This document shows positions 16,133 to 24,888 of a stretch of DNA of 64,000 nt, piece by piece. This stretch comes from Bacillus pumilus. Its GTDB lineage: Bacteria > Bacillota > Bacilli > Bacillales > Bacillaceae. The position numbers and the translations under genes were made by a program. The stretch lies in the NCBI RefSeq assembly GCF_009937765.1, contig NZ_CP047089.1, positions 310,001-374,000 on the forward strand, read 5' to 3'. Position 1 is the first letter of the stretch, and the number at the start of each line of letters is the position of its first letter. The notes beneath the pieces are model-generated. The model was not told the DNA's origin. It saw nothing but the letters and a program-made list of their open reading frames with translations, and made no database searches.

Positions 16133-16795
16133 ATGCCTTTGAACCAATTTCTTGTGTATCCATTAGAACTGATTCCATATGTCGCCATTACACTTGTTGT
16201 TGCATTTACGATGCACGAGTTGGCGCATGCATATGTTGCGTATCGTTTCGGAGACCCAACAGCTAAGAACCAAGGGAGACTCACATTAAATCCGTTGAAG
16301 CATCTTGATGTATTTGGGACGATTTTGATCTTTGTCGCTGGGTTTGGCTGGGCGAGACCTGTGCCGGTGAATCGTTACCATTTTAAAAACCCGCGCTTAG
16401 CAGGAATCTGCGTCTCGATTGCTGGCCCTTTAAGTAACTTGGTGTTGGCGTTTCTAGGCTGTTTCGTGTACGTGCTTCTTCAGAAATTTGGCGGGGAGTC
16501 GCTCATGCGCTTTGAGCCTGGAGTGGATTATTTCTTCCGAATCTTTATAAACTTGAACGTCATTTTGTTCCTATTTAACTTATTGCCAATTCCGCCGCTG
16601 GATGGGTATCGTATTATTGAGGACGTCGTTAGTCCCCATATCCGTGCGAAAATGACGCAATTTGAACAATATGGGATCATTATCTTTCTCATATTCGTGA
16701 TTACGCCGCTAGGACAGTTTGTTTTTGGTCCATTGATCGGAATGCGGGATCAAATCATATACTGGTTTAATCTTATTTTGAAGCCGCTGCTTTAG
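16133..16795 (+). CDS. ywhC: Site-2-type membrane zinc metalloprotease YwhC (M50)
   Basis: A 220-residue membrane protein with about six spans. The intramembrane zinc motif HELAHA (HExxH) is in the second helix and LLPIPPLDGYRI supplies the third metal ligand (N/D-P-x-D-G type). Its size is typical of the short YwhC/Rip-like group of regulated intramembrane proteases. Substrate unknown. It is followed 12 bases later by ywhD. Confidence 0.88.
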   Translation: MPLNQFLVYPLELIPYVAITLVVAFTMHELAHAYVAYRFGDPTAKNQGRLTLNPLKHLDVFGTILIFVAGFGWARPVPVNRYHFKNPRLAGICVSIAGPLSNLVLAFLGCFVYVLLQKFGGESLMRFEPGVDYFFRIFINLNVILFLFNLLPIPPLDGYRIIEDVVSPHIRAKMTQFEQYGIIIFLIFVITPLGQFVFGPLIGMRDQIIYWFNLILKPLL

Positions 16796-16807
16796 GAGGT
16801 TTAATGA

Positions 16808-17326
16808 ATGGAAGGTAAAAAGAAGAAACCAATTGGTTTTAATATCATTAAAAAAACAGATGCAACAGACGGACACGGAGGCTTTGGAGCGGGTGCGCTC
16901 AGCCTAGATAACATTTCGCCGGTGATCATTGATGTAGAGGAAAAGGAAGCTGTCATTGATATTGGTGCTATGCATGCAAGAAGTGCCGTTGAAAAAGGAA
17001 TTAAATTTCTGAAAACAAAAGAAGAAGTGCCGAACGGAAAACCGTATTGGCTCGTATGGGTGACCATTGACCGCAGAGAAGAAGGTCCTTACTATGCGGG
17101 TGTCACGGCTTGCGAAATGACCGTTGATCGTTCAATCCGCCGAGGGTATAAGTCGCTTCCAGAGCATGTGAATTTAATGGATAAATCAATGAAGCGAAAA
17201 ATCGTTGTTAGTCATATGGATGATGTATCGAAAAAGGTACTGGCTGATTTCTTGAAGAGTCATAATGAAGCACTTTGGGAAGCATCCACAGATGAATTAA
17301 AAGAAGGATTGGCTGTCCCTGAATAA
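16808..17326 (+). CDS. ywhD: YwhD-family protein
   Basis: A 172-residue soluble protein of the YwhD family, unknown function, in the same order (ywhC-ywhD-pbpG) as B. subtilis. It has a lysine-rich start, a glycine-rich stretch (DGHGGFGAGALSLDN) and an otherwise mixed alpha/beta sequence. GGAGGT lies 7 nt before the ATG. Confidence 0.82.
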   Translation: MEGKKKKPIGFNIIKKTDATDGHGGFGAGALSLDNISPVIIDVEEKEAVIDIGAMHARSAVEKGIKFLKTKEEVPNGKPYWLVWVTIDRREEGPYYAGVTACEMTVDRSIRRGYKSLPEHVNLMDKSMKRKIVVSHMDDVSKKVLADFLKSHNEALWEASTDELKEGLAVPE

Positions 17327-17412
17327 TTGTGAAATTTTTGTGAAGAATGGCGAATTGCTACCAATTCCAGCTGATTTTTGAGTAAACTGGTGTTAAAGCT
17401 AGGACATGGAGA

Positions 17413-17457
17413 ATCCCGAGATGCAAATCTCGGGGTTTTTCATGTCTTTTTTTCTTT
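17413..17457. terminator. Terminator between ywhD and pbpG
   Basis: CCCGAGA and TCTCGGG with a 6-nt loop are followed by GTTTTT and further T runs. It serves ywhD and lies next to the 3' end of the convergent pbpG. Confidence 0.85.
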
Positions 17458-17459
17458 TT

Positions 17460-19529
17460 TTAACGTTTCAGCCACTTTTCCCACCATTTCTTTGGCTTTT
17501 GATCTTGAACTGGATGATCCTCAGAAGATTTATTCTCAGCGCCGTAGCACACACCTGTCGGCTCCGTTCCTTCTATAAAATAGGTAAATACCTTTGATTC
17601 ACATCCTGGGCCTGCCAGATCGCCGGTTTTTGGATTGATATACACACCTTTTACGCCGTCTGGTGGCATGAAGGAGGACGCTGGCTGTTTAGAGAGGGCT
17701 GATTCCATAAAAGATGCCCATATCTTTTTTGCATAGGCTGTTTCTTCGACCGAGTCAATGGTTCGCCCTTTATCATAGCCTGTCCACACACCTGTCACGA
17801 GCTGGGGAGAGAAGCCGATCATCCAGCTGTCGGCTCCTGTCGTCCCTGATTTTCCTCCGTATGTTCGCGTGAGATCCTTCATAATGGTGCGACCAGTGAC
17901 ACTCGTATAGCCGTTTAACTGATCATTGAACATTCCTGACATCATGTCGGTGGTGACAAAGGCTGCTTTTTCATCTAAGACTTGCTCTCGTTTTTGTTTT
18001 TCTTCAAAAAGTACGTTGCCTTTTGCATCCGTTACTTTTGTAATAAAGGTGGGTTTGACTCGTTTTCCGCCATTGACAAGCATGGCATAAGCATTTGTCA
18101 TTTCAATTGGTTTGACAGGGGACGTGCCTAAGGCTAGTGATGGCACTTGATCTAGTTTTTCGTTGATGCCAAATGTTTTCCCGGCACGTACAAGCTGCTC
18201 CATTCCTAAAAATAGATGGGTTTTCACAGCGTAAATATTATCAGACAGCGCCAAGGCTTGAAGCATCGTAATGCCGTCATTGGCGTAATAGCCATGATAA
18301 TTGCTTGGCGAATAAGCAGCACCGCTTCCTTGATCATCGAGCTCAAAAACTGTTTCTTCACTACGCATGACGGTTGCTGGTGTAAACCCATTTTGTAAGG
18401 CCATGTAATAGAGAAGTGGCTTCATTGTTGAACCGGGCTGTCTTTTCGCTTGTGTGACCCGGTTGAATGGACTTTTTTCGTAATCTCTTCCTCCGATGAG
18501 GGCGAGTACATGACCTGTTTGGGGATGGATAGCAGTAAAGCCGACTTGGATGTCTGATTTCGAATCGATTGTGCTTTTTAACGTCTTCTCAGCAATTTTC
18601 TGTAATTCCGGATGTAAAGTCGTTTGGATATGAAGGCCATAGGTTTCGATCTGTTCCTCAGTTAGCCCCAAGGTTTGCTTCAACTCACGAACCACATCAT
18701 CATAAAAATACGGTGCTTGCTTTGCTTGTAGCTGCTTCTTTTGCAAAGGACGATAGGACAGTTTTTCTTTCGCGGCTTCAGCGGCTGCCTTTTTCGTAAT
18801 CATGCCGTCCTCTTGCATGTGCCTCAAAATCATATTCTTTCTTGCACCGGCTTTCTCTTCATTCACATAAGGGGAGTAGAGAGAAGGGCCCTTTGGGATA
18901 CCGGCAAGTAAGGCAGATTCAGCGAGGGTCAAATTCTTCGCTTTTTTTCCGAAATACAGACGGGATGCCGCTTCCACGCCATAAGCTCCATGACCATAAT
19001 ATATGGTGTTCAAGTATCCTTCTAAAATCTCATCTTTTGTATAGTTTTGTTCTAAGCGAATCGTGTAAAAGGCTTCATTCCATTTCCGCTTCCACGTTTT
19101 ATCATGATCTAAATACAGATTTCGTGCATATTGCTGGGTGATCGTGCTGGCTCCTTGTACTTTAGCCATGGCGCGAATATCAGCCACTGCAGCTCCTGCC
19201 ATTCGTTTCACATCAAAGCCATGATGCTCATAAAAGGTTTTGTCTTCAACAGCCACAGCTGCCTGCCTGATATGAGGAGACATGTCCTTTAACGGCACCC
19301 AATATCTCTTTTCTCCAAAGCTAGATTCTCCAAGCTTTGAACCATCGGCTGCATAAATCGTCGTAGATTGGGGAACTTGAACAGAAGGGGCGCCTTGCCA
19401 TTTGGCGATTAAAAGAATCGTCAAAAAAACAGTGCCTGCAAATAGAAAAGCGAGCAAGCCTATAAAAAAACAGGCTCGAATCGTTTTCACGGTCATGCGG
19501 ATTTTTTTATTACTCATGATTGTGTCCAT
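17460..19529 (-). CDS. pbpG: Class A penicillin-binding protein PbpG
   Basis: A 689-residue bifunctional peptidoglycan synthase (YwhE). A short cytoplasmic tail and one membrane anchor (residues about 15-40) precede the GT51 transglycosylase (VAVEDKTFYEHHG, QGASTITQQYARNLY). The transpeptidase has STMK as the SxxK motif, SDN and KSGTTG. The frame stays open 75 codons further upstream, but the start at MDTIMSNKK agrees with B. subtilis PbpG and gives a proper anchor. PbpG works with PbpF in forespore germ-cell-wall synthesis. Confidence 0.92.
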   Translation of the reverse strand: MDTIMSNKKIRMTVKTIRACFFIGLLAFLFAGTVFLTILLIAKWQGAPSVQVPQSTTIYAADGSKLGESSFGEKRYWVPLKDMSPHIRQAAVAVEDKTFYEHHGFDVKRMAGAAVADIRAMAKVQGASTITQQYARNLYLDHDKTWKRKWNEAFYTIRLEQNYTKDEILEGYLNTIYYGHGAYGVEAASRLYFGKKAKNLTLAESALLAGIPKGPSLYSPYVNEEKAGARKNMILRHMQEDGMITKKAAAEAAKEKLSYRPLQKKQLQAKQAPYFYDDVVRELKQTLGLTEEQIETYGLHIQTTLHPELQKIAEKTLKSTIDSKSDIQVGFTAIHPQTGHVLALIGGRDYEKSPFNRVTQAKRQPGSTMKPLLYYMALQNGFTPATVMRSEETVFELDDQGSGAAYSPSNYHGYYANDGITMLQALALSDNIYAVKTHLFLGMEQLVRAGKTFGINEKLDQVPSLALGTSPVKPIEMTNAYAMLVNGGKRVKPTFITKVTDAKGNVLFEEKQKREQVLDEKAAFVTTDMMSGMFNDQLNGYTSVTGRTIMKDLTRTYGGKSGTTGADSWMIGFSPQLVTGVWTGYDKGRTIDSVEETAYAKKIWASFMESALSKQPASSFMPPDGVKGVYINPKTGDLAGPGCESKVFTYFIEGTEPTGVCYGAENKSSEDHPVQDQKPKKWWEKWLKR

Positions 19530-19558
19530 GCCAAGCCCCCATTTTGACGGTTTTTTAT

Positions 19559-19588
19559 CAGTATGGAACAAAGAAAACCGTTTTAAAC
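19559..19588 (-). promoter_or_regulatory. Possible forespore (SigF/SigG) promoter of pbpG
   Basis: Minus strand: GTTTA, 17 nt, CATACTG, about 30 nt before the start codon. The -10 core and -35 fit SigF/SigG loosely; the GG of a full SigF -10 is missing. Known SigF control of B. subtilis pbpG supports the call. Confidence 0.4.
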
Positions 19589-19637
19589 AAATGATTGAAA
19601 GAGCGTGCATGAAAATTGAAGAGAACTCATGCGGTTC

Positions 19638-19666
19638 TTTACAATTTGATATGAATCCACTATACT
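19638..19666 (+). promoter_or_regulatory. SigA promoter of speE
   Basis: TTTACA, a 17-nt spacer and TATACT, ending 87 bases before the speE start. Confidence 0.65.
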
Positions 19667-19753
19667 TTTTTCTTGGACAATCGATATAGTCATAGCCGAT
19701 AAAGGCGCTAACAATAGATGTTTGTTTATTATTGGATGAGAGGAAGATGGACA

Positions 19754-20584
19754 ATGAGCGAACTTTGGTATACAGAGAAGCAAACGAAGAATTTTGGTAT
19801 TACATTGAAGGTGAACAAGACCCTTCACACAGAACAAACAGATTTTCAGCATTTAGAAATGGTGGAAACAGAAGAGTTTGGCAATATGCTGTTTTTAGAC
19901 GGTATGGTGATGACATCTGAGAAAGATGAGTTTGTATACCACGAAATGGTGGCACATGTTCCTCTTTTCACTCATCCAAACCCGGAAAATGTTCTTGTTG
20001 TAGGCGGAGGAGACGGCGGTGTCATTCGTGAAATTCTCAAGCACCCAAGTGTGAAAAAAGCGACACTTGTTGATATTGATGGAAAAGTCATCGAATACTC
20101 GAAGAAATTCCTTCCTTCAATTGCTGGGAAGCTAGACGATCCTCGTGTAGATGTCAAAGTCGGAGACGGCTTTATGCACATTGCTGAAGCTGACAATGAG
20201 TACGATGTCATCATGGTGGACTCAACTGAACCAGTTGGACCAGCTGTGAACCTGTTCTCTAAAGGATTTTACGCAGGAATCTCAAAAGCACTCAAAGAAG
20301 ACGGTATTTTCGTGGCACAAACGGACAACCCTTGGTTCACACCTGAGCTGATTACAAATGTACAACGTGATGTGAAAGAAATTTTCCCAATCACGAAGCT
20401 TTATACAGCGAATATTCCAACGTATCCAAGTGGACTTTGGACATTTACCATTGGTTCAAAAAAGTATGACCCACTTGCTGTAGAAGACAGCCGTTTCTTT
20501 GATATTGAGACGAAATATTACACAAAAGAATTGCACAAAGCGGCATTCGTTCTGCCGAAATTTGTGAGCGACTTAATCAAATAA
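19754..20584 (+). CDS. speE: Spermidine synthase SpeE
   Basis: A 276-residue aminopropyltransferase making spermidine from putrescine and decarboxylated S-adenosylmethionine. The nucleotide-binding [14 protein letters not shown], the acidic DIDGKVIE and the catalytic MVDSTEP segment are intact, and the sequence is very close to B. subtilis SpeE. Start at [10 protein letters not shown] with AGGAAG upstream. It pairs with speB to form the agmatine-to-spermidine route. Confidence 0.96.
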   Translation: MSELWYTEKQTKNFGITLKVNKTLHTEQTDFQHLEMVETEEFGNMLFLDGMVMTSEKDEFVYHEMVAHVPLFTHPNPENVLVVGGGDGGVIREILKHPSVKKATLVDIDGKVIEYSKKFLPSIAGKLDDPRVDVKVGDGFMHIAEADNEYDVIMVDSTEPVGPAVNLFSKGFYAGISKALKEDGIFVAQTDNPWFTPELITNVQRDVKEIFPITKLYTANIPTYPSGLWTFTIGSKKYDPLAVEDSRFFDIETKYYTKELHKAAFVLPKFVSDLIK

Positions 20585-20598
20585 ATCAAGCGAAGTGG

Positions 20599-20630
20599 AA
20601 ATGCGCAAATGACCGTTTGCGCATTTTTTG
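20599..20630 (+). terminator. Intergenic terminator-like hairpin between speE and speB
   Basis: AATGCGCAAA and TTTGCGCATT form a perfect 10-bp stem with a 6-nt loop and six T. It lies inside the presumed operon, so it may set the ratio of the two mRNAs by partial termination. Confidence 0.7.
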
Positions 20631-20653
20631 AAGCGTAAAAGGAGGAATCTTGC

Positions 20654-21526
20654 ATGAGATTCGACGAGGCTTATTCAGGAAAAGTGTTTATTGGAAGTCA
20701 TCCGACATGGGAAGATGCAAAGGTCATTTTATACGGGATGCCGATGGATTGGACCGTCAGTTATAGACCAGGCTCACGTTTTGGCCCAAACCGTATTCGT
20801 GAAGTATCGATCGGTTTAGAGGAATACAGTCCTTATTTAGATCGTGAGCTACACGAGGTACCATTCTTTGATGCCGGTGACATTCCACTTCCTTTTGGAA
20901 ATGCACAGAAAAGCTTAGACTTAATTGAAGAGTATGTCGACAGCATTTTAGAAAAAGGGAAGTTTCCATTAGGAATGGGCGGCGAGCATCTTGTGTCTTG
21001 GCCGGTTTTCCGCGCGATGCATAAGAAATATCCTGATTTGGCTATTATCCATATGGACGCACATACGGATCTTCGTGAGGAATACGAGGGTGAGCCGCTG
21101 TCTCATTCAACCCCGATTCGTAAAGTAGCAGGACTCATTGGACCTGAGAATGTGTTCTCTTTCGGCATTCGTTCTGGGATGAAGGAAGAATTTGAATGGG
21201 CAAAAGAAGCGGGCATGCACATCTCTAAATTTGAAGTGCTGGAGCCATTGAAGCAAGTATTGCCAAAGCTGAAGGGACGCCCAGTGTATGTGACGATCGA
21301 CATTGATGTACTCGACCCAGCTCATGCACCTGGTACAGGCACGGTAGATGCTGGCGGTATTACATCAAAAGAGCTGCTTGCATCTATTCATGCGATTGCA
21401 GGATCTGATGTGCAAGTAGTCGGTGCAGACCTTGTTGAGGTAGCACCTGTATACGATCATTCTGACCAAACAGCGAATACAGCGAGCAAGCTTTTACGCG
21501 AAATGCTGCTTGGGTTTGTGAAATAA
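20654..21526 (+). CDS. speB: Agmatinase SpeB
   Basis: A 290-residue ureohydrolase converting agmatine to putrescine and urea. Binuclear manganese ligands are in GGEHLVSWP, MDAHTDLR and TIDIDVLDPAHAPGTGT. It follows speE by 69 bases and supplies its putrescine. AAAGGAGG precedes the ATG. Confidence 0.96.
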   Translation: MRFDEAYSGKVFIGSHPTWEDAKVILYGMPMDWTVSYRPGSRFGPNRIREVSIGLEEYSPYLDRELHEVPFFDAGDIPLPFGNAQKSLDLIEEYVDSILEKGKFPLGMGGEHLVSWPVFRAMHKKYPDLAIIHMDAHTDLREEYEGEPLSHSTPIRKVAGLIGPENVFSFGIRSGMKEEFEWAKEAGMHISKFEVLEPLKQVLPKLKGRPVYVTIDIDVLDPAHAPGTGTVDAGGITSKELLASIHAIAGSDVQVVGADLVEVAPVYDHSDQTANTASKLLREMLLGFVK

Positions 21527-21539
21527 CACCTTGATAGAG

Positions 21540-21575
21540 GAGCTTGTCATCTCATATGGACAAGCTCTTTTTTTA
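21540..21575 (+). terminator. Terminator of speE-speB
   Basis: GAGCTTGTC and GACAAGCTC form a 9-bp stem with seven following T. Confidence 0.9.
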
Positions 21576-21604
21576 CATCGATCAAAAAATAAAGGAGGCA
21601 GTTC

Positions 21605-21952
21605 ATGTTTTCTTCTATATTGATGGTGCTTCTCGCTTTTTGTGTGTTAGCGGCGGGTTTTCTCACGCTGAAACGAGAGCTCGCAGCTGAGCCGCCTGTT
21701 TTTGCTTCGAAAAAGGAAGCGAAGGAAGAGATGTTGGGGCTGTTTCAGGATCGAGGCTTTTTCTATCTGACGGCCATTGCGCTATGCATGCAGGTGGTAT
21801 GTAAGCAGGCGCAGATCGTGCCATTTGATTTTTTTCAGGCATTTTTGGCAAGTTCAGGCGTACAAGCTCTTTTTTATTTCATCAAAAGAAAAGACTTGGG
21901 CATAAAGGCTGGATTGGTGGTATTAGTGAGTTTCGTGTTCCTTTTTTTCTAA
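21605..21952 (+). CDS. Unknown small membrane protein
   Basis: A 115-residue protein with four predicted membrane segments and a charged loop (SKKEAKEEMLGLFQDRG) between the first two. A textbook AAAGGAGG lies 5 nt before the ATG, so it is very probably expressed. I recognise no family. Confidence 0.75.
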   Translation: MFSSILMVLLAFCVLAAGFLTLKRELAAEPPVFASKKEAKEEMLGLFQDRGFFYLTAIALCMQVVCKQAQIVPFDFFQAFLASSGVQALFYFIKRKDLGIKAGLVVLVSFVFLFF

Positions 21953-22076
21953 AGGGATGGTGTAAGATCAAAAACGAAGTTTAATCGCAGTGAATAAGAG
22001 AAATGATGGGATGATAGGCAATCATGAATATGGTATACTATTTTAGTTAAACGGGTCTTAGCAAAGGAAGTGCAAA

Positions 22077-22499
22077 ATGACACAAAACCAAATTTCAATT
22101 CATGTAAAGTCAGTGATGAAACCAGAGACGGAGCCGGCTGAAACGATCGAATTCCGCACGACTGGAACGTATCAAGAAAAGAATGAAAAAACGTATCTCA
22201 CTTACCATGAAGAACATGAAATGGGTCAAGTAAAAACCGTTGTGAAAATGAGTGAAAAAGAAATTTTTGTCATGAGATCAGGGGCCATTCAAATGAAGCA
22301 GCGCTTTCTCATCGGAGAAACGACCGTCACACATTATACGATGCCATTCGGTACACTACAGCTTGATGTGCACACACATGGCATTGATCTGGATGTGGAC
22401 AAGGGACTGCTGCACATTACGTACGATATGCTGACAGGGGAAGACCAAAAGCATTTACATACATTATCGATTTCATATAAGGAGGATTTACGTTCATGA
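22077..22499 (+). CDS. ywiB: DUF1934 beta-barrel protein YwiB
   Basis: A 140-residue calycin-like DUF1934 protein: alternating beta strands such as [32 protein letters not shown] and [10 protein letters not shown]. Its stop codon overlaps the argS start (ATGA at 22496-22499), the same coupling as in B. subtilis. Function unknown. Confidence 0.88.
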   Translation: MTQNQISIHVKSVMKPETEPAETIEFRTTGTYQEKNEKTYLTYHEEHEMGQVKTVVKMSEKEIFVMRSGAIQMKQRFLIGETTVTHYTMPFGTLQLDVHTHGIDLDVDKGLLHITYDMLTGEDQKHLHTLSISYKEDLRS

Positions 22500-24169
22500 A
22501 TATCGCAGAACAGGTCAAAGATGCGTTAAAAGAAGAAATTATTGCGGCAGTCGTCAAAGCAGGACTTGCTGATGAAAGCCAGGTACCAGATGTCCTTTTA
22601 GAAGTGCCGAAAGACAAAACCCACGGTGATTACTCCACCAATATGGCGATGCAGCTTGCCCGCATTGCAAAAAAAGCACCTCGTCAAATCGCAGAGGACA
22701 TTGTCAAAGCGTTTGATAAAGGGAAAGCTTCTATTGAAAAAATGGATATCGCAGGTCCAGGGTTCATTAACTTTTATATGAACAATCAGTATTTAACAAA
22801 GCTCATCCCTGCTGTCCTTGAAGCAAAGGAAGCATATGGTGAAACGAATACAGGCGGCGGCCAAAAAGTGCAAGTTGAATTCGTCTCAGCCAACCCAACA
22901 GGTGACCTTCACCTTGGACATGCCCGCGGAGCAGCTGTAGGTGATTCTCTTTGCAACATCCTTGATAAAGCAGGGTTCGACGTGAGCCGTGAATACTATA
23001 TCAACGATGCAGGGAATCAGATCAATAACCTCGCTTTATCTGTAGAGGTACGTTACTTTGAGGCGCTCGGTCTTGAAAAAGAGATGCCTGAAGACGGGTA
23101 CAGAGGAGAAGACATCAAAGGCATCGGGCAAAAGCTGGCAGATGAATTTGGTGACCGTTTCGTGCACGAGTCAGAAGAAGAGCGTATGAAGTTCTTCCGT
23201 GAATACGGCTTGAAATACGAATTGGAGAAATTACGTGTAGATCTTGAGAATTTCCGTGTCCCATTTGATGTATGGTATTCAGAAACCTCTTTATATGAAA
23301 ACGGAAAAATCGAACCAGCGCTGGAAACGCTTCGCGAAAAAGGCTATGTCTTTGAAGAAGATGGTGCAACGTGGCTGCGTTCAACTGATTTTGGCGATGA
23401 CAAGGATCGCGTGCTCATTAAAAAAGACGGCAGCTTCACTTACTTGCTTCCAGATATCGCATATCATAAAGACAAATTGGACAGAGGCTTTGACCAGCTC
23501 ATTAACATTTGGGGCGCGGACCATCACGGCTATATCCCTCGAATGAAAGCGGCGATTCAAGCACTTGGATATCCGGCTGGCAAGCTTGAAGTAGAAATCA
23601 TTCAGCTCGTTCATCTATACAAAAACGGTGAAAAGATGAAGATGAGTAAGCGTACAGGAAAAGCCGTCACCATGCGTGATCTGATTGAAGAAGTAGGCCT
23701 AGATGCCACTCGTTATTTCTTCGCGATGAGAAGTGCGGCGACACATATGGACTTTGACCTAGACTTAGCGATTTCTACGTCTAACGAAAACCCTGTGTAC
23801 TACGCACAATATGCCCATGCGAGAATTTGCAGCATGCTGCGTCAAGGTGAAGAAAAAGGCTACGAGCCAAATCTTGAAAAAGCAGATTTCTCTCACATTC
23901 ATTCAGAAAAAGAATACGATCTTCTGAAAATCATTGGCAGCTTCCCAGAAGTGGTAGCAGAAGCAGCTGAAAAGCGTATTCCGCACCGTGTGACGAACTA
24001 TATTTATGACCTTGCATCAGCCCTTCACAGCTTCTACAATGCCGAAAAGGTCATTGATGTAGAAAATGAAACAAAAACAACAGCACGTCTTTCACTCATG
24101 AAAGCAACACAAATTACGCTTGCGAATGCATTAAAACTAATTGGTGTATCGGCTCCGGAAAAGATGTAA
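22496..24169 (+). CDS. argS: Arginyl-tRNA synthetase
   Basis: A 557-residue class I synthetase. The ArgRS-specific N-terminal domain is followed by the HIGH-type motif [18 protein letters not shown], the KMSKR version of the KMSKS loop and the helical anticodon-binding domain. Full length and intact. AAGGAGG overlaps the end of ywiB, so translation is coupled. No T-box leader is visible upstream. Confidence 0.97.
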   Translation: MNIAEQVKDALKEEIIAAVVKAGLADESQVPDVLLEVPKDKTHGDYSTNMAMQLARIAKKAPRQIAEDIVKAFDKGKASIEKMDIAGPGFINFYMNNQYLTKLIPAVLEAKEAYGETNTGGGQKVQVEFVSANPTGDLHLGHARGAAVGDSLCNILDKAGFDVSREYYINDAGNQINNLALSVEVRYFEALGLEKEMPEDGYRGEDIKGIGQKLADEFGDRFVHESEEERMKFFREYGLKYELEKLRVDLENFRVPFDVWYSETSLYENGKIEPALETLREKGYVFEEDGATWLRSTDFGDDKDRVLIKKDGSFTYLLPDIAYHKDKLDRGFDQLINIWGADHHGYIPRMKAAIQALGYPAGKLEVEIIQLVHLYKNGEKMKMSKRTGKAVTMRDLIEEVGLDATRYFFAMRSAATHMDFDLDLAISTSNENPVYYAQYAHARICSMLRQGEEKGYEPNLEKADFSHIHSEKEYDLLKIIGSFPEVVAEAAEKRIPHRVTNYIYDLASALHSFYNAEKVIDVENETKTTARLSLMKATQITLANALKLIGVSAPEKM

Positions 24170-24174
24170 TTATA

Positions 24175-24209
24175 CGAAAAACCCACTCTAAACAAGAGTG
24201 GGTTTTTCG
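24175..24209. terminator. Bidirectional terminator after argS
   Basis: AAAAACCCACTCT pairs perfectly with AGAGTGGGTTTTT around AAACA; it serves argS and the convergent small gene. Confidence 0.92.
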
Positions 24210-24219
24210 TTTGTATTTT

Positions 24220-24498
24220 TCATCGTTCAGCTGTTAGATCACTTTTATGTCTCTGGAAAATCTCAATTTCGTAAACCTCTAATGCTTGTTTAGGAAGTTG
24301 CTTTTCTAATGCAGAATGCAAACCTGCCATATCTTTTGAAGTATCGATGCCAATGGATATTGTGGGCTCTGTCTTGATAATCTGATAGTTAAACAATTTA
24401 TACTCTTCCCATAATGAGTCCAATACGTGGATGACCTTATCATCTAATTCCTCTTCAGAAAGGGTGAGAGTTTTTGAAGTGAAACTTAATCCAATCAT
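24220..24498 (-). CDS. Hypothetical 92-residue protein
   Basis: A small soluble protein (MIGLSFTSKTLTLSEEELDD onward) with an alternating alpha/beta pattern and no recognised family. The ATG has no visible ribosome-binding site (upstream bases GAATCTCTTTGT). It lies 22 bases downstream of the terminator of the two peptide genes on the same strand, so read-through may be its only source of transcript. Whether it serves the peptides is unknown. Confidence 0.5.
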   Translation of the reverse strand: MIGLSFTSKTLTLSEEELDDKVIHVLDSLWEEYKLFNYQIIKTEPTISIGIDTSKDMAGLHSALEKQLPKQALEVYEIEIFQRHKSDLTAER

Positions 24499-24520
24499 AC
24501 AAAGAGATTCAGAATCTGTT

Positions 24521-24561
24521 AAATAAAAAACATCCGCTATCTACTAGAGACAGCGGATGTT
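24521..24561 (-). terminator. Terminator of the twin-peptide transcript
   Basis: On the minus strand AACATCCGCT and AGCGGATGTT form a 10-bp stem with a 13-nt loop followed by a T-rich tail. Confidence 0.88.
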
Positions 24562-24566
24562 GAACA

Positions 24567-24632
24567 TTACCCAAGCGTATTAATAATATTAGAAATAGAA
24601 TCAAATAATTGGCTAAGTACATCAGAAAACAT
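24567..24632 (-). CDS. 21-residue amphipathic peptide, copy B (PSM-like)
   Basis: A 22-codon gene with AGGAGG 9 nt before its ATG. The peptide begins MFSDVLSQLF and ends NIINTLG, and is identical in all 21 residues to copy A. Hydrophobic residues fall at 1, 2, 5, 6, 9, 10, 13, 16, 17 and 20, a near-ideal amphipathic helix with net charge about -2. It has no signal peptide or leader. Size and helix pattern recall alpha phenol-soluble modulins and leaderless peptides. Eight codons differ from copy A and every change is silent, which argues for selection on the peptide. Confidence 0.78.
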   Translation of the reverse strand: MFSDVLSQLFDSISNIINTLG

Positions 24633-24682
24633 AGTTTGTATCCTCCTTTCGGCAAGCATGTAGTATGTGTGCGTTAATGGGA

Positions 24683-24748
24683 TTAACCAAGTGTGTTAAT
24701 AATGTTAGAGATAGAATCGAATAATTGGCTAAGGACATCAGAGAACAT
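24683..24748 (-). CDS. 21-residue amphipathic peptide, copy A (PSM-like)
   Basis: The promoter-proximal copy, with AGGAGG 7 nt before its ATG and the same 21-residue product as copy B. The two genes are 50 bases apart in one transcript that ends at the hairpin 24521-24561. The 100 bases upstream are AT-rich and show no clear SigA, SigB or SigH promoter. Possible roles are a surfactant or lytic toxin, a spreading factor or a signal; none can be settled from sequence. Confidence 0.78.
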   Translation of the reverse strand: MFSDVLSQLFDSISNIINTLG

Positions 24749-24844
24749 GTTTTTGCCTCCTCTCTTTTCTTTTTACATTTACTTAACGAAGGGGATGAAG
24801 GGTTGGATCACTTTTTCTAAAAAATTTTTAAAAAAGAGGGTGGC

Positions 24845-24880
24845 ATAGAAAAAAGCACCACAATTCGAGTGCTTTTTTCT
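24845..24880 (-). terminator. Terminator of the S66 peptidase gene
   Basis: AAAAAAGCAC and GTGCTTTTTT form the stem; on the minus strand it lies just after the stop codon. Confidence 0.85.
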
Positions 24881-24888
24881 TTTATTAG

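Noticed and set aside
17460-19754. PbpG start 75 codons further upstream
   Set aside because: The extra residues lie across the divergent speE promoter and do not resemble PbpG; the start at 19529 gives the normal length.
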